Under the pieces are notes generated by a model, which was not told the origin of the DNA, did not search any database, and saw nothing but the letters and a program-made list of their open reading frames with translations. DNA of 64,000 nt from Neelides folsomi (taxonomy: Eukaryota; Arthropoda; Collembola; Neelipleona; Neelidae), in assembly GCA_034687125.1 (NCBI GenBank), contig JAQGBZ010000090.1, forward strand, positions 62,001-126,000. The letters are read 5' to 3'. Both the position numbers and the translations under genes were made by a program. The first letter of the stretch is position 1; the number at the start of each line of letters is the position of its first letter. This document shows, piece by piece, positions 11,675 to 22,116 of the stretch.

Positions 11675-14517
11675 ATGGTGAGTCTTTTCCTCCTCTCCCG
11701 AAAATTTAAATTTAATTACAATTAACCTTCCCTTTAACAATTAAGCCATATCAGGACCTTGCCCCACCTCAGGACCATTAGCTATTGTTAAAACTTTAAC
11801 AATTTATTAACAATTAAGCATTTTTTGAGGGTTTCAATGCTCGGCCTGGTGGAGCTGGCTCTTCGGGGCCGGCACTGCCGGGTCACTTGCGGTCTCGGGG
11901 CTACTTCCATAGTAGTAATTCCATAACCGCAGCATTGTAAATTAACCAGATTCGCAATTTCGGTTGTTGAGTCAAAAGGTTGCATATTCCATAGTCTTCC
12001 TGGAGCCACTTAGGCTATGACCTGGGAGGCAGGCCATGCAAGCTACAGTCATTCCCCTCCTCCCCATTTAAATCCTATCTCATACAATTCGATTCAACCA
12101 GATTACTAAAAGAGCATTTATTTTATAGTCCCATCGTAAGTTCAGCGCGCCTCGTCATGGTTCGATGGGCTTCTACCCCAAGAAGCGCTCCAAGCGTCAT
12201 CGTGGAAAGGTGAAGGCATTCCCCAAGGATGACCCAAGGAAGCCGGTCCATCTTACAGCCTTCATTGGCTACAAAGCTGGGATGACTCACATCGTGAGGG
12301 AAGCTGATAAGCCTGGTTCAAGTATGTATCACTCATTCATATCATACATTGTTATATTACAATACAAATAAAATTTATTATTTAATTTTATTAATAATTT
12401 TTTATAATATGCTACCCTATTCTAATATTCTCAATTGGTTTACAGAGGTGAACAAGAAGGAGATTGTCGAATCTGTGACTATCATCGAAGCACCTCCAAT
12501 GGTCGTAGTTGGAGTTGTTGGCTACATTGAGACACCTCATGGTCAACGGGCCTTGAAACTCGTCTGGGCTGAACATCTTAGCGAGGATTGTCGTCGACGA
12601 TTCTACAAGAACTGGTACCTAGACGTATTTGTTGTTCAAATTACATTATGAAAATTTATCTGAATTTTAATGAGCTTCGATTTACTTCAGTTTCATACTG
12701 CTGTTGAGTCAAGTACTTGTTAGTGGCTTAACTCTCCTCATTTTGAGGAGAAAAGCCCCATCAGCCCATGTCTCCGCTGATTTTGTTTCGTGCAGCTGAG
12801 TTGTCTGTTCGCAGCGACTCAGCGCTGAGCACAATCATGAGAATTAAAAGGGCATTTTAATCGGAATATTTGGTGTACTTGAGCCAATTCTGTTACTCAT
12901 ATTCCCGCCTCTCTTCCTAAAGGTACAAGTCCAAGAAGAAGGCCTTCACCAAGAGCAGCAAGAAATGGCAGGACGCTCTCGGAAAGAAGCAAATCGAACA
13001 TGATTTCAAGATCATGAAGAAGTATTGCAAGGTCATCCGTGTCATCGCCCACACCCAGGTGTGTTATACAATTATTAGATATTTGAATCAATTACAAATA
13101 TAAATGTTCACCTGATGCATAAAAACTAAGTGTACAACACGTTGCTGATTGATTAGTGAATTATAACCTAGGGCGGACTGAAAAAACATTTATATATCAT
13201 AAATATACCATTATATTTATTCTTTTTTCTTCAATTTTACTAAATTATTTCAATTGTTTTTTAGATGAAATTGTTGAAGCAAAGGCAGAAGAAAGCTCAC
13301 ATCATGGAGATCCAATTGAATGGAGGCAGCGTCTCTCAAAAGTTGGATTGGGCCAAGAAACATCTTGAGAAGCAGATCCCGGTTGCCAATGTGTTCGCTC
13401 AGGATGAGATGATTGACATCATTGGAGTGACCAAGGGAAAAGGAACAAAGGGTAAATTCAAATTTCTTCAATCATATTGCATTGAAAATTAAAGTGATGA
13501 TTCATTGGAGTTTACCACACTGAAATAACCTGAGGATAAAACCATGTTGCCTTCCTTCTGACGCATTAAATAATTATAAATTTTTTAATTTCACTTTTAC
13601 ATTTTATTAATATGAAAGATTTAATGTACTAGGTGTGACTTCCCGTTGGCATACGAAGAAGCTTCCGAGGAAAACCCACAAGGGTCTTCGTAAGGTCGCT
13701 TGTATCGGAGCTTGGCATCCATCTCGAGTTCAATTCACAGTCGCTCGTGCGGGTCAAAAGGGATACCATCACAGGACTGAAATTAACAAGAAGATCTACA
13801 GGATTGGAGCAGGAATTCACATCAAGGATGGAAAGAAGGTAAATTGAAAATTCATGGATTAAGTGAAACAGGATTCTTTTCATCTGATGCATATATCAAT
13901 GTGTACACCACAACCAATGACTGATTAGTGAATTATACCTAGGGCGGACTGAGACCAAATTTTGTCAATTTTTAATATTATTTGTGAATTCAAGTATTTA
14001 ATTTGGCATTGATAATTTATCAGGTGATGAACAATGCTTCGACTGAATATGACCTGAGCGAGAAGAGCATTACACCCATGGGAGGCTTCCCTCATTATGG
14101 TGAAGTGAACAACGACTTCCTCATGGTAAAGGGATGCTGCGTTGGGCCCAAGAAACGAGTACTGACTTTGAGAAAGGTGAGATAAACATTACTTGATTTA
14201 TTGTTAATTTATTAATTCGTAATGATGATCTTATCTGAGCCTAATTCATTCTATGAATACTTTGATTACTAAATGATAGGACTGACAATGTAAAGAAAAC
14301 ATTTATTTAAAAAATAACGCATTCGTTGTCTTAATGTCCTTATTTTATTTTCCAGAGTTTGAGGGCCCACGTGAAGCGAGCTGCTCTTGAGAAAATTAAC
14401 CTCAAGTTCATTGATACGTCCTCCAAGTTCGGACACGGTCGCTTCCAGACTCCTGCTGATAAGTTGGCCTTCATGGGACCGATGAAGAGGGACAAAGAAA
14501 AAGCCACTGAGGCGTAA
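11675..14517 (+). CDS. RPL3: 60S ribosomal protein L3 (uL3)
   Basis: Ribosomal protein uL3 of the large subunit, near the peptidyl transferase centre. Coding exons: 11675-11677 (ATG only), 12129-12320, 12446-12614, 12923-13058, 13265-13451, 13633-13838, 14024-14176 and 14356-14517. They give an uninterrupted protein from [16 protein letters not shown] to the C-terminal FGHGRFQTP region, ending EKATEA. The core [20 protein letters not shown] with the conserved His-bearing GAWHP is present. Every donor and acceptor is GT-AG and the phases agree. Length is that of the family, about 400 aa. The start codon stands alone on exon 1, as in other animal RPL3 genes. Six of the seven introns hold structured sequence that looks like snoRNAs. 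Possible poly(A) signals lie at about 14555-14570. Confidence 0.98.
11835..12050 (+). ncRNA. Candidate H/ACA snoRNA in RPL3 intron 1
   Basis: A GC-rich island inside an AT-rich intron. 5' hairpin: CAATGCT (11835-11841) pairs perfectly with AGCATTG (11931-11937). The H-box-like AAATTA (11939-11944, pattern ANANNA) follows at once. 3' hairpin: TTGCAT (11980-11985) pairs with ATGCAA (12036-12041), with an inner CATAG/CTATG stem (11990-11994/12015-12019), leaving an internal loop like a pseudouridylation pocket. ACA (12045-12047) then lies three bases before the proposed 3' end. The 5' hairpin is longer than usual. The target is unknown. Confidence 0.55.
12699..12836 (+). ncRNA. Candidate H/ACA snoRNA in RPL3 intron 3
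   Basis: First hairpin: GCTG (12700-12703)/CAGC (12762-12765) encloses GGCTT/AAGCC (12725-12729/12753-12757) and CTCCTC/GAGGAG (12734-12739/12745-12750). Second hairpin: CAGC..TGAGT pairs with ACTCA..GCTG (12793-12827). It is followed directly by GAGC and ACA (12831-12833), three bases before the proposed end. No unambiguous H box was seen in the hinge. GC content is well above the flanking intron. The length of about 135 nt is typical of the class. Confidence 0.5.
13098..13195 (+). ncRNA. Box C/D snoRNA in RPL3 intron 4 (copy 1 of a pair)
   Basis: A perfect 11-bp terminal stem, ATATAAATGTT (13098-13108) with AACATTTATAT (13185-13195), brackets box C (TGATG at 13113-13117) and box D (CTGA at 13178-13181). 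An internal D'-like CTGA lies at 13145-13148, followed by a C'-like TGATTAG. The guide just before box D contains CTAGGGCGG. From memory this is complementary over nine bases to the arthropod 18S rRNA stretch ACCGCCCTAG, placing the fifth base before box D opposite a C. A second copy lies in intron 6. Confidence 0.8.
13485..13570 (+). ncRNA. SNORD83: SNORD83 (U83) box C/D snoRNA in RPL3 intron 5
   Basis: Box C GTGATGA (13494-13500), D' CTGA (13520-13523), box D CTGA (13558-13561). The ten bases directly before box D, TGCCTTCCTT (13548-13557), are exactly complementary to the near-universal 18S rRNA sequence AAGGAAGGCA, with the fifth base opposite an A. Human SNORD83A/B sit in RPL3 introns, carry the same guide immediately before CTGA and direct 18S A468 methylation (recalled, not searched). 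Host gene, guide and spacing all agree, so this is a conserved host-guide pair. The terminal stem is weak. Confidence 0.85.
13880..13957 (+). ncRNA. Box C/D snoRNA in RPL3 intron 6 (copy 2 of the intron-4 snoRNA)
   Basis: Shares with the intron-4 copy the box C context CTGATGCAT (13884-13892), the GTGTACA segment, and an almost identical 3' half from the D' CTGA (13921-13924) through GATTAGTGAATTATA, CCTAGGGCGGA and box D CTGA (13949-13952). The guide to 18S ACCGCCCTAG is preserved. No convincing terminal stem is visible, unlike copy 1, and the region before D' has diverged. This indicates an intron-to-intron duplication within the host gene. Confidence 0.7.
14215..14292 (+). ncRNA. Possible box C/D snoRNA in RPL3 intron 7
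   Basis: Perfect box C ATGATGA (14222-14228), a CTGA at 14235-14238 and a second CTGA at 14282-14285, 54 nt after box C, a normal spacing. Terminal pairing is weak and I could not assign a target to the bases before box D. It may be an orphan guide or a chance occurrence. Confidence 0.4.
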
Positions 14518-15255
14518 TCGGGAATCTTCTTTTCGATACATTCTTGATTTAAGAATAAAAAAGAAAAAATAAACGTTTGAAGTCTTTCTTAACCTGTTCA
14601 TACCAACCCCATTATTTTCATTTGTGATAATGTTTACAATTAAAGTTACAATTTAATTAGTAATCTGTAGATTTTGTGCATCTTTTATTCACCAATTTAG
14701 TATTATAGTATAATTTCATTAAGAATCCATATAAAAATATTCTTTCCTCATTCCTTGATTTCATTTTCGTATAAATGGTTTAATTTTGAAAGTTGTTGAG
14801 TAGCTGAGTTGAACTGCCATATAATAGAGCATCAAATATTTGGGTATTGACTGATAAAGTCTTGTTTGAAATTATATCAATTACGTAAATTTTTAATTTA
14901 ATTGAGGTCCTAGTAGGGTTGAGAAATCCAAGATGAATAGCGATGTCTGTTTTACTTGCTAAACCGTTTCAACCGTATGAATGGATCAAGCGAAATGGAT
15001 GTTCATGAAAAGTTCTATGTTGCGGATAATTCAAATACTCTGGCTCAACTTTTCTCAATATTGCAATTACATTGCTTTTTGCTATATTCTGCATTCTTTC
15101 TACATTACCAGTGACCATAAGTTGAATGTGAGTTGTCTTTTCTTGGAATTGCCGGTATTATAACTTTTGCAATTACTAACCGTGTAGGTAGATAAAGTTG
15201 AAAAGTCAACTATTCTTGATTAGTGATCGTGATTTTGTGATCAATCAGTAATAAA
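14518..15255. other. RPL3-MARS1 intergenic region
   Basis: RPL3 3' UTR with poly(A) signals at about 14555-14570, then AT-rich sequence leading to the MARS1 first exon. No other gene was seen; short ORFs around 14980-15160 lack coding character. Confidence 0.5.
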
Positions 15256-18200
15256 ATGGAGGTAAGATGACTATAATTTTTACTTATAATTATGTCAAAT
15301 TAAACTTCAAAGTTTTATCAATATTTTATACAATAATAAAATGATATTTCTATTTTATGTTTTAGGCGGAAACCGAAACTGTACGTGTTCTAGAACAAGA
15401 TGAGATTTTAAGAGCAAAAGAAAGCTGGACCGAATGCAATTCGAATTCTAAAGCACCCTTGATTCCTGATAAATCTAAAATAATGTAAGATATTTTTAAT
15501 TATTTGATTCCTTATATTTATCATGTCCACTATATTAATAACAATTACTTTAATATTTTCTAAAGACTTCCAATTAAAGGAGAAAAAAATTATTTGATCA
15601 CCGCTGCACTTCCATATGTGAATAATGTTCCACATCTAGGAAACATTATAGGATGTGTTCTTTCAGCCGATATCTTTTCAAGGTAATGTTAACTAATTTA
15701 ACATAGTTTAATATTTCATTGTATAGTACATCGTAATAATTTTTCAAATATATTTGTGCAGGTATTGTCGACTAATCGGGAGAAATACATTGTATATTTG
15801 CGGTACTGACGAGTATGGAACTGCGACGGAAACAAAAGCAATCGAAGAAGGTTTAACTCCTCAGCAAATTTGCGACAAGTATCATAAACTTCACGATGAA
15901 ATTTATCAATGGTTTGGTATTTCCTTCGACTATTTTGGAAGAACTACAACTCCAGAGCAAACAAAGTAAGATAAATGTCACGATTAAAAAAATGCTTAAT
16001 GCTTTTTTATGTCATTGAAAACTTTTCCTGTTTTCAGAGTTGGACAAGGAATCTTTCTCCGTCTACACGAGAATGGATATTTAAAAGAAATGGTCGTGCA
16101 ACAACTTTTCTGCATCCCTTGCGCCAGATTTCTTTCGGACAGATTTGTTGAAGGAACTTGTCCCAATTGTAATTATGACAGCGCTCGAGGAGATCAATGC
16201 GATAAATGTGGCCGTCTTACAAACTCCACAGAACTTATCTGTCCCCGGTGTATTGTTTGCGGCTCAAAAGAAGTTATCACGAAAAATAGTGAACAGGTAT
16301 ATACCACCAAATGACATTTTTTTCATTACATTATCTATTCATGTGAATTTAGTTTGCAAAATTGTTCTTATTTATTATTATACATTTCCATTATAAGATG
16401 TGTAATTTTTTATTTCCAGGTTTTTCTAGACCTTCCGCAACTTTTGGAAAAGACAGATTTGGAAGAATGGCTCGAGAGAGTGAGTTTGGCATGGACCCCA
16501 ACGGCGAGGAATATTGCAAAAGCATGGATTAAGGAAGGATTAAAAGAAAGATGCATCACTCGAGATCTCAAATGGGGAACCCCGGTCCCACTCGAAAAAT
16601 TCAAAAAAAAAGTAATACTCTTTTCACATATTTATAACATTTAACATAACATTGCTTTTTTAGATTTCATTTTGTAGTTCATTTAATATTTAATAATATT
16701 CATATTATTAATGCTTTCAGGTATTTTACGTTTGGTTCGATGCTCCAATTGGATATGTGAGCATGACTGCGTGCTACACAAAGGATTGGGAATCCTGGTG
16801 GATCAACCCTTCAATGGACATCGACTACTATGAATTTATGGCTAAAGACAATGTGCCTTTCCATTCAATCCTTTTCCCTGCTTCTCAGAAGGGCACTGGG
16901 CAACCTTGGTTATCCGTAACTCACTTGATGGCTGTTGAATATCTCAACTACGAGGATGGAAAGTTTTCAAAGTCTCGAGGCATTGGAGTATTTGGGAACG
17001 ACGCTATCAACTCGGGTAGGAAATCTATTAAAAGCAGTTTAATACTCAAAAAATTCTATATTTACGTGTATATAAGTTGAGTTGAGTATGAACTGCTTTT
17101 AGGAATTCCTGCTGATATTTGGAGATTTTACCTTCTTTTCATTCGCCCTGAGGGTCAAGACTCTGCCTTTTCTTGGGAGGACTTTATGACAAAGAACAAT
17201 TCTGAGCTCCTTAACAATTTAGGAAACTTTGTTAATAGGTTTGACCAGTTTCAGCATGTTTTACCTTCAATTCACAAATAGTAATAAGCCTTTCCGCAGG
17301 CAGTTAGGCTTATTACTTAGCTTATTAATAACTTATCATCTAACAATAATTTTTATGGCTTAGAATTAAATATGTATCGTTTGTTACCCATTTAGATCGT
17401 TATCATTTATCGATAAATTCTTCGAGGGAACAATTCCAAAAATGGATTTAAATGAAGATGACTACAAAGTAGCTGCACAAATCAACAGAGAAATCTCTGA
17501 ATATGCTTCATCTATGGAAGCTTGTAAGATGAAAGAGGGTCTGAAAAGAATATTGGCAATTTCCAAAATTGGAAATCAATACTTTCAGAGTCAGCAACCT
17601 TGGACTTTAAACAAAAAACCGGAAACGTATATTTAAATAATGCATTCAAAATACCATCTTTGATTTTAATTAAAGACTTTATAAACTTAAGTATTTACAA
17701 TACAAATGGAGATAAGTTTCTACTTTTATTTGATAAATAAAATACAATTTTATATTTATTAGAATGGACAGATGCAAAACAATTTGTGGATTTGGAGCTC
17801 AAATAGTTTGCCTTATCTCAACTTTAATTGAACCATTTATGCCTGAAACTGGAAAACAAATCCGTGAACAACTCAATTACACTGAATATAGATTCGAACT
17901 CACATTGAAGCCTTATTTGGCCGAAAATCATAAAATTGGAAAGGTTTGAAATTCATTGATTCTTGAATACCTTTTATACTATTTTACCTTTTCTAATCAT
18001 TAAATAGTTCAGACATGAATATATGTATTATATATACAATTAACAATTTGATTTCTAGGTCGGACCATTGTTCCAAAAATTAGAAGCAGTTCTTATTGAG
18101 GATTTGAGGAAAAGGTATGCTGGAGTTCAAATTGTTGAAAAATCATCAAAAGAAGAAAATGTGGTCAACTCCCCACCGACCACAGCCACTGTAAAAAGCT

Positions 18201-18584
18201 ACTACTTATTAGCTTAATTTCTATATTATACCTTTCATTATATAGAAAAACAAGTTTATCTAATTTTATTTATTTCTAAAGGCTGAAGAAATTGCCACAC
18301 AGGAAGCTTTAATCGCTCAACAGGTTTACTATTTGTATTTAAATATTTTATCTAACATTATTTTGCATTGCCTTCCATAATAATTAGATTCTAATTTTTA
18401 CTATAATTATGATTATTTATGATAGGGAGAAAAAGTCCGTGACTTAAAAACGAATAAAGCTGAGAAGAGCGAAATCGACGCTGCAGTTAAATCCCTTCTT
18501 GATTTAAAGGCCAAGCTGGCAGAAATGCAAGGAATTGATATGAGCAAAGGAAAGCCAAAGGGAGGAAAAGGGAAAAAGAAATAA
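15256..18584 (+). CDS. MARS1: Cytosolic methionyl-tRNA synthetase
   Basis: Class I aminoacyl-tRNA synthetase charging tRNA-Met. Exon 1 is only ATG GAG (15256-15261). Exon 2 (15366-15484) is a short acidic leader. The catalytic core starts in exon 3 with [19 protein letters not shown] (HIGH-type signature HLGN) and continues with [14 protein letters not shown]. The zinc-binding knuckles ([23 protein letters not shown]) and [13 protein letters not shown] follow. The KMSKS equivalent is KFSKSRG near 16970, and then the anticodon-binding helices ([13 protein letters not shown]). The C-terminus has a WHEP domain (about 18285-18540, with [11 protein letters not shown] and [11 protein letters not shown]) and a Lys-rich tail. 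It lacks the N-terminal GST-like domain of the vertebrate enzyme. More than ten short introns are present. It converges on the PDI gene with about 350 bp between stop codons. Confidence 0.95.
17280..17317. repeat. Perfect 12-bp hairpin in a MARS1 intron
   Basis: AGTAATAAGCCT (17280-17291) and AGGCTTATTACT (17306-17317) are exact complements around a 14-nt GC-richer loop. It lies in the intron after the exon ending NFVNR, not far from the donor. Confidence 0.75.
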
Positions 18585-18932
18585 TGTATCCTTCAAAAAA
18601 AGATGATTAAATAAAAAATGGCGAAATTATTAATAAATAACTGATTTTATTTCCAAAAATTAATGCCAAAGAAAAATCAACAGTTAAATTTTTATAAATC
18701 GGAACATGTCAAGGTAGGAATGTAGTGTTAGAAATAGAGGACAAACTGCCTTAAATATTAGAGTATGAATTCCAATGAAGTCTCTCATGAACCGTTTTTT
18801 TAAGTATCCGTCAATCACTCCAAGATTTTAATTTATAAAACGGAAAAAGATAATATACAAACAACAACATGGTTAATTTTATAAATTTAGTACAACATTT
18901 GTGATTAAATAAATATCTTCTGCGCTCCCTCC
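18585..18932. other. Convergent 3' flanks of MARS1 and PDI
   Basis: Overlapping 3' UTR territory. ATTAAATAAA at about 18607 serves MARS1. Minus-strand poly(A) signals for PDI probably lie near 18830-18910 (TTTATT). Confidence 0.5.
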
Positions 18933-21900
18933 TCACAACTCATCCTTCTTAGGAGTGTCGTCATCCTCATCTTCCTCTTCCGCCTGAGTTAAGAGAATTT
19001 CATTAGTTTTTGAATATTAATTATTTTTACATATAAGGTAATTGTTGTGGGACGAAATGGACCAACGACTTTCGCCAATGAGACTCATCATGTCAAATTA
19101 CAATAAACACGTCGAATACATACGTGGAACTGATAAACACCATGAAAGATAAGACAAGGGACAATTGAACGGATGTATAACATTTTTTACACAAAGTTTA
19201 CCAGAGTCAAAAATATATCGTCATCATATTCTGCGGTGTGTTCTGGCTCAGTGTGTTTTTTTAAGAAATTTACGAGATCAGTTAAAGCGTTTGCTTTAAG
19301 ATACTCAACAACCTGACGAAAGAAATATAATTTCTCCAATTAATATTTTTTAAAAAAATTGGTTATAACAATTATTCAATTCCTATTTACTTATAACTAT
19401 ATTTCTAATGGAATGTAAGTTGATATGCTTTTAGTTCACAATATCGGTTTATCAGTTCGAAGAATGCATTGAGAATAAATGATAAAAGAATTGACAAATA
19501 AATCTCATTTGGAAAGTCGGTCGTCCAGATCATTTGAATATTTTATCCACCTGATCTGGCGCCGCTTGACCATAAGAACCATCAGAATCCAAGAACTTTG
19601 TCAAACCCTCTAATGTACGCTCACCATTGTAATCTACAACCTATGAAGAATTTTGCATTTATATTAATAACATATTTTCCATCAACTTTGAGTAAAAAAC
19701 ACCCAGAAATGAATCTTTTTTCGATCATACCTTATTGTCACCCTTCTTAAATAACTTGATAGTTGGGAAACTGTTGATTTTCGTATGCTCGAGTTCATTC
19801 ACCGTTGAGTCAATCTTTGCAATGACTATACTAGCATGATCAGCATACTTCTCTCCCAACTAAAAAATCAAAAGTGTTTATTAGAAAAATTGTTTTTTGA
19901 TGCGGCAATAAATGTAAATATAAATTGGTAAGATGCATAAATTAGTAGATGAAAATAACATGAATTGTTACATACAGTGTCATAAATTGGAGCCAATTGT
20001 TTGCAATGTCCGCACCATGGTGCATAAAACTCGACAAGAACGTCCTTATCTTTGTTGAAAGCAACTTCGTCAAAGTTAGAAGCAACTAAAACTTTAACTG
20101 GGTTTTTATCCCAATCTTCTGGAACTTCTTGACTCAAAAGGTGTTGCTAAAAAAATTAATAAATGTAAAGTAATACTTGTGCTTTTTTAAAAGAAAACTT
20201 TTTAAATAAGTCAACTTTCGATTAGAAATTAAGGAATATAGATTAAGTTAATAAATAATTATATAAAGTAGGTTATCGGGTGAAAGTTAACAAAATAAAA
20301 TAAGAATAGTATTGTGAAATACCTTGAGCTTTCCAGCAAAGAAATCTTCAATGAAAGTTCTCATCGCTGACTCACTGGATAAGACATCGGTAGTTGGCTT
20401 GTATTTGGCCATCTCATCGGCTAATTTGATAAGTCGGGCAGTTGGGACTTCATCCTTCTTCATTCCAAAGAATTCCAAGATTCTTCCATGATCTTCGTCA
20501 TCAGCATTGATGCTAACGAAGAGGAGCTAATTCAAAAAAAATTCAAATAAAGAACTTGTCAAAATAAATAACTTAAATTTTAATTAATAATTTTAAATGT
20601 CCTATACCTTTCCACCCTGCTCAAATACATTATTTGTCAGGAGGATATTAGTATAGATATAATTTCCCAACAATTGCGTGGCCGAAGATAATAAACACCT
20701 TTAGCAATAAAGCAATCTTGGCTTAAGACCCAAATCTCGAAATCGTTGGTTTTGTACCTTCTCCCTGAAATCTTTAGCGACAGTTCTCATTGTGTCGAGG
20801 TATTTGTCATAATGTCCGGCTTCCTTTGAGAGGAACATGAGGACGTGGCTCTTGATTTCACCTCCGAAGACCTTTTGGGCCGTTTCGTGATTGAAGTCAA
20901 CGACTAGTGGGAGAGAGTTTCCTTTCACAAATTTAGCAATGTTCTCGTCAATGAATTCTTCCTTCAAGTCATTTCTCTTCTCGTCAAACTAAAAACACAA
21001 ATATATTAAATTCAAATTCATAAAAATCCAATATTTTAATTGTTCGATAACTAATAATTGAATTTACCTTCTTAAAAACAACAACGGTGTTTCCTTCAAC
21101 ATTGTTTTCTGCGAACAAATCAGACTTAGTGACAATAGCGAACGGAAGATCATCAATTCCTCCTGCAGCTTTAAGGAATTCTTTGGCTTCATTTGAATCC
21201 GCATCCTGTTGACAGAAAATTCATTAGAAACGTCATGTAAAAAGTAAGGAGGAAGCAATTGAAGTTATGAATGTTATCTATCTGAGTCATCAGGTTAACT
21301 TACAGTGAAGAACCCAACGACAGCCACCTCAGCATCATCAGCGAATTTCTTAATCTCCTCTGCTGACTCCAAAGTCTTAGCTGCAGGTCCAGTCTTCTTC
21401 AACAACCAGCTAACAATTTCATCAGCAGTTCTTCCTCCTGAAAAATCATAAGATGTCATGTCATTACTACCTATTCTGTGCATAAAGCATGGAATTCAAA
21501 CATGGCGTATGAACGAGACAAAAAATAATAAAAGTAGACGCCAGTGATGCGATTAAGAACTGTGAACATAAATTTAATTCCCGAGACTTCAAATTTCATT
21601 AAACGACTAAAGTAAATAAAGTGGAAATGAACAATAAAGTATATTTAAATATATGGTACCTGAATATTCAGTTGGTTTCCCATTTCTGAAGAATTTGAGT
21701 GTCGGGTATCCTCTAACTTGGTGTTCTTCGGCGAGTTCGTTCTCCTCTGTCGCGTCGACTTTACCAAGCTTGATATTTGATCCCTGCTCTTCGAGCTTCT
21801 TAGCCGCCTTGACGTACTCTGGGGCTAATGCCTTGCAATGTCCGCACCATGGAGCGTCTGGAAATGAGGATGTCAGATGTCAGACTTGGGACAAGCCGGG

Positions 21901-22116
21901 GTTAAGGGAGGTCAGGGAGAGCCCGGGAGGCAAAGAAAAGGTGAAAAGGAACTTACAAAATTCGACGAGGATGTATTCATGGTCTTGTTTCGCCTTTGGA
22001 AAGTTGGCTTTTGTGAGTACGAGCACGCCCTCGTCAGACTTAATCTCATCCTCTGAGGCGAGGCAGGCGGGAAGGGCGGCGGAAAGGGCGACGAGGGCGA
22101 GGAAGAGGATCTTCAT
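18933..22116 (-). CDS. P4HB: Protein disulfide isomerase (PDIA1/P4HB type)
   Basis: ER lumenal thiol-disulfide oxidoreductase and chaperone. The start at 22116 gives a clear signal peptide ([20 protein letters not shown]). Domain a has [15 protein letters not shown] (exon around 21850-21660). Domains b and b' follow in exons at about 21480-21300, 21210-21070, 20990-20750 and 20526-20320, with RILEFFGM as in PDIA1. Domain a' has [15 protein letters not shown] at about 20000-20040. After a conserved [13 protein letters not shown] exon (19551-19640), an additional exon (19202-19312) precedes the acidic last exon (18933-18983), which ends DTPKKDEL, the ER-retrieval signal. Both CGHC active sites are intact. 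Skipping the extra exon would give the usual C-terminus. Introns are 50-300 bp. Confidence 0.95.
19202..19312 (-). other. Extra PDI exon, likely duplicate of the preceding exon
   Basis: 111-nt exon, phase 0 at both ends, with good splice sites (CAG before GTTGTTGAG, and GTAAAC after). It encodes [20 protein letters not shown] and an acidic tail. The upstream 90-nt exon 19551-19640 is also phase 0 at both ends and encodes [21 protein letters not shown]. Eight of the first 21 positions agree, including V-V-x-Y, two Leu and the F-L pair. The two exons could be used together or as alternatives without changing the frame. Confidence 0.65.

Noticed and set aside
13098-13957. Assigning the duplicated C/D snoRNA to U43 (SNORD43)
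   Set aside because: Human U43 in RPL3 also has GGGCGGA before its box, but pairing with the U43 site in 18S (CCGCCCGTC) would be only about six bases here. The CCGCCCTAG site pairs over nine.
14981-15163. Plus-strand ORF before MARS1
   Set aside because: Composition is that of AT-rich spacer, with no motif or splice context.
20608-20619. 9-12 nt micro-exon (GGK or QGGK) in PDI
   Set aside because: Good donor but weak acceptor. Direct joining of the exon ending FREK to the one starting LLFV aligns with PDIA1 without a gap, so the micro-exon is not needed.
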